Shown here: positions 1 through 9,407 of the stretch, in pieces
Layout of the letters: every line of letters starts with the position of its first letter
Position numbering within the stretch: position 1 is the stretch's first letter
The notes under the pieces: model-generated
Database searches by the model: none
The model's input: the letters and a program-made list of their open reading frames with translations, nothing else
What the model was told of the DNA's origin: nothing
Made by a program: the position numbers and the translations under genes
From: Chitinophagaceae bacterium
Lineage (GTDB): Bacteria; Bacteroidota; Bacteroidia; Chitinophagales; Chitinophagaceae
Direction of reading: 5' to 3'
DNA: 64,000 bases
Assembly (NCBI GenBank): GCA_004028765.1
Contig: SAIX01000066.1
Coordinates: 1 to 64,000, forward strand

Positions 1-1523
1 CCTGTGAATGAAAGATCAGCATAATACAAAGCAGTTAATCCATTTACGGTTTTCCCATTGTTTGTTGTGTGCAAAAAAGAAGCCGGTACCACAGCATCTA
101 TGGTTTCCTGCCTGCCGGGACCTGGTGCAAAACGAAGAACTGTTTTATTCCCAAGTTTCTCTCCTATTCCCTGCAGGATAGATATTTTATTATTACCCGG
201 GCCGCTGTATCCACCAAGTCTTGCCTCAATGGCATCGGTGCCGATCACAGCGATCTTATTGATCGATTTGGAAAGCGGTAATTGCTTTAGATCGTTCTTC
301 AATAAAACAATCGATTTGGTGGCCGCTTCTTTTGCAATGGCTTTGTGTTGCGATCCATCATTTACCTGTGATGGATCGATATATGGGTTTTCAAATAAGC
401 CGAGTTCCATCTTTGCAGTCAGCACCCGTTTCACGGCATCATCGATCCTTTGCGCAGGAATGGAGCCATTGAGAAAAGGCGGGATGAACAGTTTATAATG
501 ATCATAATCCGTCTGAAAAATCACATCGAGCCCGTTTGTGATCGCTTTCTTTCCGGCATCTGCATAATCGCTGGCGGTAAAATGCAATACATTGGCACCA
601 CCCACGGCACTGGCATCGGATATCACAAATCCTTTAAAACCCCATTCTTTTTTTAACAGCTGATTCAGCAGGCGGTCGCTGGCAGTAGCGGGAATCCCAT
701 CAACAGAATTGTAGGATGTCATGATGGATCTTGCACCTGCTTTTTGTAGGGCCATTTTAAATGGAGGCAGGTATACTTCCTGCATCAGCCGGTCGTTAAA
801 ATGGATCGGGTAACTGTCGCGTCCGCCATCGCCCACATTTGCGAGAAAATGTTTGGGTGTGGCGATAATGCCGTTTTTTTCAAGGGAAGAAATATAGGCA
901 TAGCCCATCAACGAAGAAAGAAAAGGATCTTCCCCATAGGTTTCTTCGGTTCTTCCCCAGCGAACATCAGATGCAATATTGATCACCGGCGATAATATCT
1001 GACGGATGCCTCTGCTCTTTGTTTCTGCAGCAATGGCAGAAGCCACTTTCCGCATCACAGAAGTATCCCAGGTAGCTGCCAGTGCGATCGACTGGGGAAA
1101 AGCCGTTGCATTGGCTCGGACCAATCCATGCAATGCTTCATCAAAAGCAATGATAGGAATACCGAGGCGGCTATGCTCCACAAAAAAACGCTGGATCCGG
1201 TTGATCTTTGCAGCAAGTGCTTTGGCATCATCACGGGTATTATATTGCAATAACTGGTTAGCAGCACCACCGGATGAACTTGCGCTCACTTGTAATCCAA
1301 AAATACCATGCGCATATTTTGCAGAATCTATTCCCGGTTCACCCGGTATCATAAATAACTGCCAGAATTTTTCTTCAGGCGTCATCCGCTTCAGCAGGTC
1401 GGCTACCCTGGTTGCAATCGGTAGTTTGGGATTTTTATAAGGCAGTGATCCCTGCGCAGATGTTTCAATCCAGGTCAATCCAAATAATAAAACACCAAAG
1501 TATTTTTTACTGCTGAATCGCAT
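1..1523 (-). CDS. Glycoside hydrolase family 3 protein (beta-glucosidase-like), 3' end cut by window edge
   Basis: I read this from the reverse complement; the ORF track misses it because it runs off the left edge. About 507 residues are visible with no stop. The start ATG lies 3 bases after the stop of the GNAT gene, so the two are probably co-transcribed. The N-terminus is a signal peptide ending near ETSAQG, so the enzyme is exported. The GH3 (alpha/beta)8 domain follows, with DEALHG, the KHF segment and GFVISDASA; Asp303 of that motif is the expected catalytic nucleophile. The usual SDW is SDA here. The second domain begins near SIVLLKND and is incomplete. Family assignment is firm; substrate (beta-glucoside, xyloside or N-acetylglucosaminide) cannot be told. 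Confidence 0.9.
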   Translation of the reverse strand, partial: MRFSSKKYFGVLLFGLTWIETSAQGSLPYKNPKLPIATRVADLLKRMTPEEKFWQLFMIPGEPGIDSAKYAHGIFGLQVSASSSGGAANQLLQYNTRDDAKALAAKINRIQRFFVEHSRLGIPIIAFDEALHGLVRANATAFPQSIALAATWDTSVMRKVASAIAAETKSRGIRQILSPVINIASDVRWGRTEETYGEDPFLSSLMGYAYISSLEKNGIIATPKHFLANVGDGGRDSYPIHFNDRLMQEVYLPPFKMALQKAGARSIMTSYNSVDGIPATASDRLLNQLLKKEWGFKGFVISDASAVGGANVLHFTASDYADAGKKAITNGLDVIFQTDYDHYKLFIPPFLNGSIPAQRIDDAVKRVLTAKMELGLFENPYIDPSQVNDGSQHKAIAKEAATKSIVLLKNDLKQLPLSKSINKIAVIGTDAIEARLGGYSGPGNNKISILQGIGEKLGNKTVLRFAPGPGRQETIDAVVPASFLHTTNNGKTVNGLTALYYADLSFT

Positions 1524-1526
1524 CCC

Positions 1527-2126
1527 TCAGAGTTTATTTTTTAGTTGATCTTTCACACCGCTCTCCCATTCTTTACGCAAAATGCTCAGTACAATACTGT
1601 CGCGCCGCAACCCATTCGCTTTGATGGTATTACTCCGCAGGATCCCCTCAACAGTACAACCAATACTTTTCATCGCTGCAATACTTTTTTCATTGGTGGC
1701 ATCGGCCCTGAATTCAACCCTTTCCATCCCGATGGTTTCAAATGCGAATTGCAGCAGCAGAAATTTGCAATGCTTATTCAGCCCCGTTCCCTGGAATTTC
1801 TTTCCATACCAGGTATAGCCAAGCTGCAGTGTTTTGTGCGTTAACTGGATATCGTAAAAGCGGGTGCTGCCGGCATATTCCTTTGTTCGTTTGTCGAAAA
1901 CAATAAACGGATATTCTTTTCCCTGTTTCCTGGCAGAAATGGTTGCTTTTATATACGCTTCGAGATTTTCTTTGCCTGCCACTGGCACAAGTGAATAATT
2001 CCATAACTCAGGTTCGTTTTCAGAAAAATGCAGCAGATTCCCGCAATCATTTTCGGTCAAAGGCCGCAATAAAACGCAATTATCTTCCAGGGTATGATCC
2101 CTGGTCAAATCAAAGACGGGTTCCAT
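1527..2126 (-). CDS. GNAT family N-acetyltransferase (RimJ/RimL-like)
   Basis: A 199-residue protein of the acetyltransferase_3 type, which moves an acetyl group from acetyl-CoA to an amine, often a protein N-terminus or antibiotic. Visible are LRPLTENDCGNLLHF at the start, the acetyl-CoA loop QGTGLNK and the closing MERVEFRADATNEKSIAAMKSIG. The ORF track starts upstream at a non-ATG codon (position 2168); I chose the ATG giving MEPVFDLT because homologues begin just before the LRPL segment. It is followed after 3 bases by the GH3 gene. The substrate is unknown. Confidence 0.85.
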   Translation of the reverse strand: MEPVFDLTRDHTLEDNCVLLRPLTENDCGNLLHFSENEPELWNYSLVPVAGKENLEAYIKATISARKQGKEYPFIVFDKRTKEYAGSTRFYDIQLTHKTLQLGYTWYGKKFQGTGLNKHCKFLLLQFAFETIGMERVEFRADATNEKSIAAMKSIGCTVEGILRSNTIKANGLRRDSIVLSILRKEWESGVKDQLKNKL

Positions 2127-2174
2127 AATAAATATTCTTCTTTTTTTACCTGCACATTCACAATGCAAATGACG

Positions 2175-2202
2175 TTGCTTTCCATCAAATTAAGTAAACT
2201 TG
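2175..2202 (+). promoter_or_regulatory. Possible promoter of glmS
   Basis: TTG at 2175-2177 and TAAACTTG at 2195-2202 with 17 bases between. The second element differs from the Bacteroidota -7 consensus TAnnTTTG by one base. It would give a leader of about 25 bases before the glmS ATG. Confidence 0.4.
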
Positions 2203-2230
2203 TTCTTTATTTTAAACCAATCATTTTTTT

Positions 2231-4069
2231 ATGTGTGGAATCGTTGGCTATACCGGGCACAGAGAAGCATTTCCGGTAATCGTTAAAGGATTAAAAAGAC
2301 TGGAATATCGTGGATACGATAGTTCCGGCGTTGCCCTGCTGAACAACGGGCAACTGAATGTATACAAGAAAAAGGGGAAGGTTTCGGAAATGGAGGAATC
2401 GGTGATCGGGAAAGACCTTCACTCACACATTGGCATTGGCCATACCCGCTGGGCCACGCATGGTGAACCGAGCGACAGAAACGCGCACCCGCATCAATCG
2501 CAAAGCGGTGAACTTGCGATGATCCACAACGGCATCATCGAGAATTATGCGCAGATCAAACAGGAACTGCTTGCAAAGGGCTATACTTTTAAAAGTGATA
2601 CCGATACCGAGGTATTGCTGAATTTTATTGAAGACATCAAAAAAAACAATAACTGCGGCCTCGAAGAAGCTTTGCGTATTGCATTAAAACGAATTGTCGG
2701 TGCTTATTGTATCCTGCTGATCTCGCCGGAAGACCCCGAAACCATTATCGCCGCAAGAAAAGGAAGCCCGCTTGTGATCGGGATCGGGAAAGGCGAACAT
2801 TTCCTCGCCAGCGATGCATCCCCTATTATTGAATACACCAAAGAAGTGGTGTATGTGAACGATTACGAGATTGCTATTATCCGTCCCGATGAACTGATCC
2901 TGAAAAATCTCGGTAACGAAAAACAGACTCCCTTTATACAAAAGCTGGATATGGAACTGGCAGCCATTGAAAAAGGCGGCTACGAACATTTCATGCTGAA
3001 AGAAATACATGAACAGCCTGATACGATCTTCGATTGTTTGCGTGGCCGTTTGCTGGTTCAGACCGGACAGATCATGATGGGTGGTATCGAAAACAACCTG
3101 GATGCATTTATTCATGCACAGCGTATCATCATTGTTGCCTGCGGCACAAGCTGGCATGCCGGTCTGATTGCCGAATACCTGATCGAAGAACTTTGCCGCA
3201 TACCTGTTGAAGTGGAATATGCATCCGAATTCCGCTACCGCAACCCAGTGATCAATAAAGGAGATGTGATCATTGCGATCTCACAAAGCGGTGAAACAGC
3301 CGATACACTCGTAGCACTCGAAAGTGCAAAAGAAAAAGGTGCATTTATTTTCGGCGTGGTGAATGCAGTGGGAAGCAGTATCGCAAGACTGAGCCATGGC
3401 GGCGCTTACACACACTCCGGCCCTGAGATCGGTGTGGCCAGTACCAAAGCATTTACCGGTCAGCTGGCTGTTCTGTCAATGATGGCTTTAAAGATCGGCC
3501 GCGCAAAAGGTACATTAGATGAAAAACGTTACCTGCAACTGATGCAGGACCTGGAAACCATTCCGGAAAAAGTAAAAGAGATCCTGAACGACACATCCAA
3601 TATTGAACGCATCGCAGAAAAATACAAAGATGCCAGTGATTTTCTTTTCCTGGGGCGCGGATATAATTTCCCTGTGGCACTTGAAGGTGCGCTGAAACTG
3701 AAAGAGATCTCCTATATCCATGCTGAAGGGTACCCTGCTGCCGAAATGAAACATGGGCCCATTGCACTGGTGGATGAAAAACTGCCGGTTGTATTTGTCG
3801 CTACAAAGGACTCTTATTATGAGAAGATCGTTTCGAATGTGCAGGAGATCAAAGCGAGAAAAGGGAAAGTGATCGCTGTTGCCACTACAGGAGATGAGAT
3901 CATTCCCGGCATGGCCGATGATGTCATGTTTGTACCCGATGCAGACGAAACCATCGCTCCATTGCTGAGTGTGGTACCGTTGCAGTTGCTCAGTTATTTT
4001 GTAGGCAAAGCAAAAGGGTTTGATGTAGACAAACCACGGAACCTTGCCAAGAGTGTAACTGTTGAATAA
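2231..4069 (+). CDS. glmS: Glutamine--fructose-6-phosphate aminotransferase (isomerizing)
   Basis: Makes glucosamine-6-phosphate from fructose-6-phosphate and glutamine, the entry step to UDP-GlcNAc for peptidoglycan and LPS. At 612 residues it is full length. It begins MCGIVGYTG, where Cys2 becomes the N-terminal nucleophile of the glutaminase domain (about 1-220). Two SIS sugar-isomerase domains follow (ACGTSWHAG near 300, LGRGYNFPVALEGALKLKE near 475), ending in the family's conserved DKPRNLAKSVTVE. No glmS ribozyme is evident in the short upstream gap. The DUF4954 gene follows after 33 bases and is likely in the same operon. Confidence 0.98.
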   Translation: MCGIVGYTGHREAFPVIVKGLKRLEYRGYDSSGVALLNNGQLNVYKKKGKVSEMEESVIGKDLHSHIGIGHTRWATHGEPSDRNAHPHQSQSGELAMIHNGIIENYAQIKQELLAKGYTFKSDTDTEVLLNFIEDIKKNNNCGLEEALRIALKRIVGAYCILLISPEDPETIIAARKGSPLVIGIGKGEHFLASDASPIIEYTKEVVYVNDYEIAIIRPDELILKNLGNEKQTPFIQKLDMELAAIEKGGYEHFMLKEIHEQPDTIFDCLRGRLLVQTGQIMMGGIENNLDAFIHAQRIIIVACGTSWHAGLIAEYLIEELCRIPVEVEYASEFRYRNPVINKGDVIIAISQSGETADTLVALESAKEKGAFIFGVVNAVGSSIARLSHGGAYTHSGPEIGVASTKAFTGQLAVLSMMALKIGRAKGTLDEKRYLQLMQDLETIPEKVKEILNDTSNIERIAEKYKDASDFLFLGRGYNFPVALEGALKLKEISYIHAEGYPAAEMKHGPIALVDEKLPVVFVATKDSYYEKIVSNVQEIKARKGKVIAVATTGDEIIPGMADDVMFVPDADETIAPLLSVVPLQLLSYFVGKAKGFDVDKPRNLAKSVTVE

Positions 4070-4102
4070 TCATTTACAGATGCTGAACTTAGACTGAAAC
4101 AA

Positions 4103-6328
4103 ATGCAGCAGAACAAGATCTCCAAAACGCCGCTGGATACACTGGGATACCAATTCATCAGCAGCGAATACCTTCCCAAAGGAAAGAACGAATATTACCT
4201 GCGCAATATGCAAAACCGGAACGGTATCCATTACCGGATGCTGACGGCTTTTGAAATTGAGATGCTGGTGCGGAATGGGAATAGCTGTGATAACTGGAAC
4301 CATTTTCTGGTATCCGATGCATTTAACCCCGAACTGGTTAAGAACTGCAAGTTTTACGGGCTCGTACGCATCGGCAAACTGGAGCCTTTTTATATGGGCT
4401 TCAGCGACCTGAAAGCACCGGTAGGTTTGTACAACTCCACCATCATCAGTTGCGATTTTGGCGACAATGTAGTGATCGATAACGTGAACTATCTCTCCCA
4501 TTACATTATCGGCAGCGAAGTGATCATCACCAACGTGAATGAAATGGTGACCACCAACCACGCCAAATTTGGAAACGGGATCATCAAAGAAGGGGAAAGC
4601 GAAGAAGTGCGCATCTGGATGGAGCTTTGCAATGAAAACACCGGCCGCAAAGTGATGCCCTTTAACGGCATGCTTGCCGGCGATGCTTATCTCTGGAGCC
4701 GTTACCGCGATGACAAAAAATTACAGGATAAATTCAAAACATTCACCGAGCAGAAATTTGATAACCGCAGGGGTTATTATGGAAAAGTGGGCGACAGAAC
4801 GGTGATCAAAAACTGTAAGATCATCAAAGATGTCTGGGTGGGAAGTGATGCCTATTTCAAAGGCGCCAATAAACTAAAAAACCTCACTGTAAATTCGGGG
4901 CCCGAAGGGCTGACACAGATTGGTGAGGGTTGTGAAATTGTAAATGGCATTATCGGATATGGCTGCCGATTGTTTTATGGTATCAAGGCAGTGCGTTTTA
5001 TCATGGCTTCACATTCGCAGTTAAAATATGGTGCCCGATTGATCAACTCCTACCTCGGTAATAATGCCACCATCTCCTGCTGCGAGGTCCTGAATTCGCT
5101 CATCTTCCCCGCGCACGAGCAACACCACAACAATTCATTTTTGTGCGCGGCATTGGTAATGGGGCAGAGCAATATCGCCGCAGGCGCCACCATCGGCTCC
5201 AACCACAACAGTCGGGGTGCAGATGGTGAGATTGTGATGGGGCGTGGTTTCTGGCCGGGCTTATGTGTTAGCCTCAAACACAATTCGAGGTTCGCCAGCT
5301 ATACCATTCTTACCAAAGGCGATTATCCTGCCGAACTCGATATCCCGTTTCCGTTTTCACTTGTGAATCATGATGTATCGAAAGACCGTATCGTGATCAT
5401 GCCCGGGTATTGGTTTATGTACAATATGTATGCACTGGCACGGAATTCCTGGAAATACATTGACAGGGACAAAAGAACCGAACGCATCCAGCATATCGAA
5501 TACGATTTTCTTGCACCCGATACCGTGAATGAAATGTTCCGCGCAATGCCCCTGATGGAAACCGCTGTAGGCAAAGCATATCAAGCAGCAGGCCACACAG
5601 CCGCACCACTTTCGGATGCAACCGATACCGGTAAGTTTCTGCTCAAATCCAATGACCCGGTTGTAAACCAACTGACAGTGATCGCAGAGAATATTGAGAA
5701 CAGTAAGCGGAAAAACATCCTGATCAAAACAGGAAGTGCTTACCAGATGTACCAGCAGTTTATCCTCTACTATGGGGGCAATCATTTATTGCAACTGATC
5801 AAAGAGAAAAAAATCACCTCTGTTGAAGATCTCAGGAAAGTGTTACCCGCTTCTGTTTCGCGGAACGAATGGGTGAATGCAGGCGGGCAACTGATCCCTG
5901 AAAATGAGATTGCGCTGCTGAAAGAAAAGATCAAATCGGGTAAAATCAGTTCCTGGGAATCAATCCACGATTTCTATCGCCAGCAGGGACAGAAATATGC
6001 CACACTCAAACAAAACCATGCACTGGCTTCGCTTGCAGAGATCACAGGCATTCGCCTGAAAAAAATAGATGCTCAGCAATTAAACAGTTTATTGAATAAC
6101 CTGGTGAGTACAAAAGAATGGATCACCCATGCGATTTATGATGCAAGGGCGAAAGATTACCAGAACCCCTTCCGTAAAATGGTGTATGAAAACAAGGCGG
6201 AGATGAACGAAGTGATAGGGAAACTGGAAGACAATGGCTTTATCCGCGAACAGCAGGAAGAACTGAAACAATTCAAAAAAGAGATCGCATCTATCAAAAG
6301 GAAATTCGGGCTAAATACCAAACGCTGA
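4103..6328 (+). CDS. DUF4954 family protein (left-handed beta-helix-like)
   Basis: A 741-residue cytosolic protein, no signal peptide. It resembles the Bacteroidota DUF4954 family by N-terminal pattern (TLGYQFISSEYLP, MLTAFEIEMLVRNG). Residues about 90-430 carry hexapeptide-like turns (VVIDNVNYLSHYIIGSEVIITNV, GEGCEIVNGIIGYGCRL, NNATISCCEVLNSLIF) typical of the left-handed parallel beta-helix of nucleotidyl- and acyltransferases. The C-terminal third is alpha-helical. Its position 33 bases after glmS suggests a role linked to amino-sugar nucleotides, but the function is unknown and no catalytic motif is recognised. Confidence 0.8.
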   Translation: MQQNKISKTPLDTLGYQFISSEYLPKGKNEYYLRNMQNRNGIHYRMLTAFEIEMLVRNGNSCDNWNHFLVSDAFNPELVKNCKFYGLVRIGKLEPFYMGFSDLKAPVGLYNSTIISCDFGDNVVIDNVNYLSHYIIGSEVIITNVNEMVTTNHAKFGNGIIKEGESEEVRIWMELCNENTGRKVMPFNGMLAGDAYLWSRYRDDKKLQDKFKTFTEQKFDNRRGYYGKVGDRTVIKNCKIIKDVWVGSDAYFKGANKLKNLTVNSGPEGLTQIGEGCEIVNGIIGYGCRLFYGIKAVRFIMASHSQLKYGARLINSYLGNNATISCCEVLNSLIFPAHEQHHNNSFLCAALVMGQSNIAAGATIGSNHNSRGADGEIVMGRGFWPGLCVSLKHNSRFASYTILTKGDYPAELDIPFPFSLVNHDVSKDRIVIMPGYWFMYNMYALARNSWKYIDRDKRTERIQHIEYDFLAPDTVNEMFRAMPLMETAVGKAYQAAGHTAAPLSDATDTGKFLLKSNDPVVNQLTVIAENIENSKRKNILIKTGSAYQMYQQFILYYGGNHLLQLIKEKKITSVEDLRKVLPASVSRNEWVNAGGQLIPENEIALLKEKIKSGKISSWESIHDFYRQQGQKYATLKQNHALASLAEITGIRLKKIDAQQLNSLLNNLVSTKEWITHAIYDARAKDYQNPFRKMVYENKAEMNEVIGKLEDNGFIREQQEELKQFKKEIASIKRKFGLNTKR

Positions 6329-6372
6329 ATGCAAAACGCTTAACGCAGGACCCACGTTAAGCGTTTTGCATT
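6328..6372. terminator. Bidirectional terminator-like hairpin between convergent genes
   Basis: A perfect 18-base inverted repeat (AATGCAAAACGCTTAACG) with a 9-base loop overlaps the last base of the DUF4954 stop codon. It serves both convergent neighbours. The words AACGCTTAA/AACGCTGAA recur near 17.4 kb, so it also belongs to the word-repeat class described in the findings. Confidence 0.75.
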
Positions 6373-6387
6373 GAATTTTCTTCCATC

Positions 6388-6984
6388 TTAAAACCGCAGC
6401 CCGATACCACCCTGTATCTGCTGGTTCTTCCATTTATCTTTATTGTCGATATCGTTGATGTTCTGCAAACCGATATTGTAACGGGCATAAATACGCAGGA
6501 TCTTAAAGTTGAGCTGAACACCTCCTACCATTGAAAAATCGCCGTTCTTAAATGCAGATTGCCCGTTCTGGAGAAGGGTCTTATCCTCTTTTAACAGGAT
6601 ACCGAATTGCGGGCCTGCATTCAGTGTAAGAAACCCACCCAGCATATTGTACCGGAGTAGCAGCGGGATACTCAGGTAATCAAGTTTGATCTGCTCATTT
6701 CCGTTGAACAGCGGGTTCACGCCGGTTGTATACACCGTATTAAAACTGGAAGGTTTGCTGCTGGTCTGGTTCCAGAGCACTTCCGGTTGGATCCCCCATT
6801 TTTTATTGAACTCGATTTCCATAAATCCGCCAAAATGATACGACAGATCGAATCCATCATTAAAGGATTTACCTTCGATCTTATTCAGGTTGGTGCCTGC
6901 CTTGATACCAACTTTTACTCCCTGGGCCTGGGTACCGGTTATGAACAATGTCAAAACCATGACTGTCAGAATTACGCGCTTCAT
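6388..6984 (-). CDS. Outer-membrane beta-barrel protein (PorT-like)
   Basis: 198 residues with a clear signal peptide (MKRVILTVMVLTLFITGTQAQG). The mature part alternates polar and aromatic residues as amphipathic strands (GVKVGIKAGTNLNKIEG, PLLLRYNMLGGFLTLNAGPQFG) and ends GGIGLRF with a terminal aromatic, the usual outer-membrane barrel signature. It fits the outer-membrane protein beta-barrel 2 family. It transcribes toward the hairpin at 6328-6372. Specific function is unknown. Confidence 0.85.
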   Translation of the reverse strand: MKRVILTVMVLTLFITGTQAQGVKVGIKAGTNLNKIEGKSFNDGFDLSYHFGGFMEIEFNKKWGIQPEVLWNQTSSKPSSFNTVYTTGVNPLFNGNEQIKLDYLSIPLLLRYNMLGGFLTLNAGPQFGILLKEDKTLLQNGQSAFKNGDFSMVGGVQLNFKILRIYARYNIGLQNINDIDNKDKWKNQQIQGGIGLRF

Positions 6985-7040
6985 ACAAATTGTTTTGTTT
7001 ACAGAATCTATTCAAGCACCGTGCCAAAATACAGAACTGT

Positions 7041-7937
7041 TTAAAAATCAAACCCCGCAGTAAGTCCGAAAATAGCGTTCCACTGGCTTTCCGATTTTGG
7101 TACGGTATAATCGAGCACCAACTGCGGCTGCAGGTAAAACTTACCTACGCTGTATTCAAAATCAAAATACAGGCTGATATATTGTAAGGCAAATTTACTC
7201 GCCGTTGTGCTGCCTGCCAGTGTAGCGGCACGTTTGTTGGAAGTAAACCTGGCCAGCTTCGAACCCAAGAGGTTGGCACCATACGTATTGGTGCCTGTTA
7301 TAGCCATGACTGTCGGTGTAAAACTGATCGCATCATCGCTGGAAAATACAGAACCGAGATCAAACACATGCTTCACAGAACTCAGGATACTGATATCATG
7401 CACTTTTGTGGTTTTGCTTACGGTTCTGCGTTGTGTGGTAAGCACATCTTTCTGTGTTCCCGCCGCATAATTCACAGCCAGTGTTGGTACCAGGAAACCA
7501 GGCTTGTATGTGAGGTAACCATAAAATTCATTTTTAAGCGGGCTTATGTAAAATCCTGTGGAATCTTTGGTGATATACCGGGTATAACTGAGCCCACCTC
7601 CCCAAGTTTTGCCCTTGTTAAAATCAAACCCGGGGGTAATGGCTGTTTGATAAAGTGAAAAACTGCCAAGGTCCTGTGTAAGCATGCCCAATACAGAAAG
7701 ATTCAACCCAAATGGGGAAAAATAGCCGGTGCCGACCGAATAAAAAAGTTTCGACTGGGGCTGGTCGTTTGTATTACTGGTTTTTGGGCTGAAATAGCCA
7801 TTCGATACGCCGGCATTTACATCAAAATAGCCGGAGGCAGAATCTTCTTTTTCTTTTTCGGTTTTATTGCCGGTTTGCGCGGGCAAATGTAAAACCAGCC
7901 CCAGCAGGAGCATAACGGTTATGCAGCGGTAAAACAT
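7041..7937 (-). CDS. Hypothetical outer-membrane barrel-like protein
   Basis: 298 residues with a signal peptide ending LHLPAQTG. The mature sequence has repeated beta-strand-like stretches (GYFSPFGLNLSVLGML, GFYISPLKNEFYGYLTYKPG, YISLYFDFEYSVGKFYLQPQLVLDY) and ends GFDF with a terminal Phe, which suggests an outer-membrane barrel. I do not recognise a named family. It lies between another barrel protein and a metallophosphoesterase on the same strand, about 55 bases from each. Confidence 0.75.
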   Translation of the reverse strand: MFYRCITVMLLLGLVLHLPAQTGNKTEKEKEDSASGYFDVNAGVSNGYFSPKTSNTNDQPQSKLFYSVGTGYFSPFGLNLSVLGMLTQDLGSFSLYQTAITPGFDFNKGKTWGGGLSYTRYITKDSTGFYISPLKNEFYGYLTYKPGFLVPTLAVNYAAGTQKDVLTTQRRTVSKTTKVHDISILSSVKHVFDLGSVFSSDDAISFTPTVMAITGTNTYGANLLGSKLARFTSNKRAATLAGSTTASKFALQYISLYFDFEYSVGKFYLQPQLVLDYTVPKSESQWNAIFGLTAGFDF

Positions 7938-7990
7938 ATTGAGGTTTTGATTGCCGGTTTGACGCCGGGTATTCCCGCAGGTTTAACGGG

Positions 7991-9247
7991 TCAGGCTTCC
8001 GATCTCAGTTCAATCACCGTGATCTCGGGCAAAATACCCACACGGCCCGGGTAGCCGATAAAACCAAATCCGCGGTTTACATAGAGTTTCTGCTTCCCCT
8101 CTTCATACAAACCCGCCCATTGCCGGTACATCCATTGCACCGGGCTCCATTTAAAATAAGGGTTCTCTATACCGAACTGCATACCATGTGTGTGGCCGGC
8201 AAGCATCAGGTCGATATCGCTATACAAGGGTTTTACTTCTGCATCCCAGTGACTCGGGTCATGGCTCATCAATATTTTGAAGGGGATCTTTTCCGTTCCG
8301 GGATAGGCTTCCTGCATTTTCCCGTATTTAGGGAACCGCCCTTTGGCACCCCAGTTTTCGATGCCCAGTAAAGCGATCTGCTGCTTGTCTTTTTCCAGCA
8401 ATACATGCTCATTCATCAATAAACGCCAACCCAGGTTCGCATGTACTGTTTTTAACCTGTCGAGGTTTTCTTTTTTCGCCTGCGGCGATGGCCAGGAAAC
8501 ATAATCACCATAGTCATGGTTACCCAGTGTACTGTAAACACCCATCGGCGCTTTTACCTTGCTGAATACGTCCATATACTCTTTCATCTCATCCGCACGG
8601 TCGTTCACCAGGTCGCCAGTAAACAATACCAGGTCGGCCTGCTGCTGCAATACCATTTCCACTCCCCTGTTCACCGCATTTTTATTCTGAAAACTTCCGC
8701 TGTGGATATCGCTGATATGTACAATACGCAACCCGTTAAAAGCCTTGGGAAGATTTGAAAAAGCAAGGCTGATTTTCTTTACCTGGTAATTGTATTTGTT
8801 ACTGAAGCCATAGAGAAGTGTTCCGAAAAGGCCACCGCCAAGTCCGAGCCCGAGCCAGCTCAAAAATGTGGACCGCGGGATGGCATTTTCATCGTTCAGG
8901 AAACGGGCGCCGCTATCGGGCAGCACTTTGCTTAGGAGAAAAAGCGAACCACGTCGAAGGTCATCCGTGAGAAAAATCACCGACCCTACCAGTTTTGCAA
9001 AGAAAAGCCCGACGAGTATCGCAAAAATATAATTCCGGAAAAGTTTTGAAGTTTGCAAAGCCTGTATATAGGGAAAAGAAAGCAAGGCAAGCAAGGTAAC
9101 GGCCGAAACCAGCCAGTAACCGATATGGATCGCTACGCGGAAACGTTCATTCGAGTTTTGGGTAACGGTTCTGAGTGCCTGGAAAACATACAAATCTAGC
9201 AGGAGCATGATCACCGCTATGATCCACCAGGTGCCGGAATTTCTCAT
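7991..9247 (-). CDS. Membrane-anchored metallophosphoesterase
   Basis: 418 residues: four predicted transmembrane segments (about 7-25, 42-58, 73-93, 128-148), then a calcineurin-like phosphoesterase domain facing one side of the inner membrane. Metal-binding motifs are all present: VHISDIHSG, FTGDLVND, LGNHDYG, MSHDPSHW and AGHTHGMQFG. The architecture matches YkuE/YaeI-type enzymes, some of which act on UDP-diacylglucosamine or other lipid pyrophosphates. The substrate here is not known. It diverges from the UPF0173 gene. Confidence 0.88.
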   Translation of the reverse strand: MRNSGTWWIIAVIMLLLDLYVFQALRTVTQNSNERFRVAIHIGYWLVSAVTLLALLSFPYIQALQTSKLFRNYIFAILVGLFFAKLVGSVIFLTDDLRRGSLFLLSKVLPDSGARFLNDENAIPRSTFLSWLGLGLGGGLFGTLLYGFSNKYNYQVKKISLAFSNLPKAFNGLRIVHISDIHSGSFQNKNAVNRGVEMVLQQQADLVLFTGDLVNDRADEMKEYMDVFSKVKAPMGVYSTLGNHDYGDYVSWPSPQAKKENLDRLKTVHANLGWRLLMNEHVLLEKDKQQIALLGIENWGAKGRFPKYGKMQEAYPGTEKIPFKILMSHDPSHWDAEVKPLYSDIDLMLAGHTHGMQFGIENPYFKWSPVQWMYRQWAGLYEEGKQKLYVNRGFGFIGYPGRVGILPEITVIELRSEA

Positions 9248-9375
9248 CGTTCAGGATTTATTGGTGTTGGGAGACGGACACAGGTAAAAAATATTGTATC
9301 CTGGTCATAAAAAAGCTCCCTGGTTACGTTAACAGCGATGGGATAAGATTGTTTCGGAAGATTTCCCCTAAAACG

Positions 9376-9383
9376 TATTTTTG
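9376..9383 (+). promoter_or_regulatory. -7 promoter element for the UPF0173 gene
   Basis: TATTTTTG, a perfect match to TAnnTTTG, 24 bases before the ATG. No clear TTG is seen at the expected upstream distance. Confidence 0.55.
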
Positions 9384-9407
9384 ACCACTTTTGAGCAAAA
9401 TTAACCT

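Noticed and set aside
58-498. Plus-strand ORFs at 58-498, 801-995 and 1006-1440
   Set aside because: They are shadows of the minus-strand GH3 gene, whose translation shows clear GH3 motifs.
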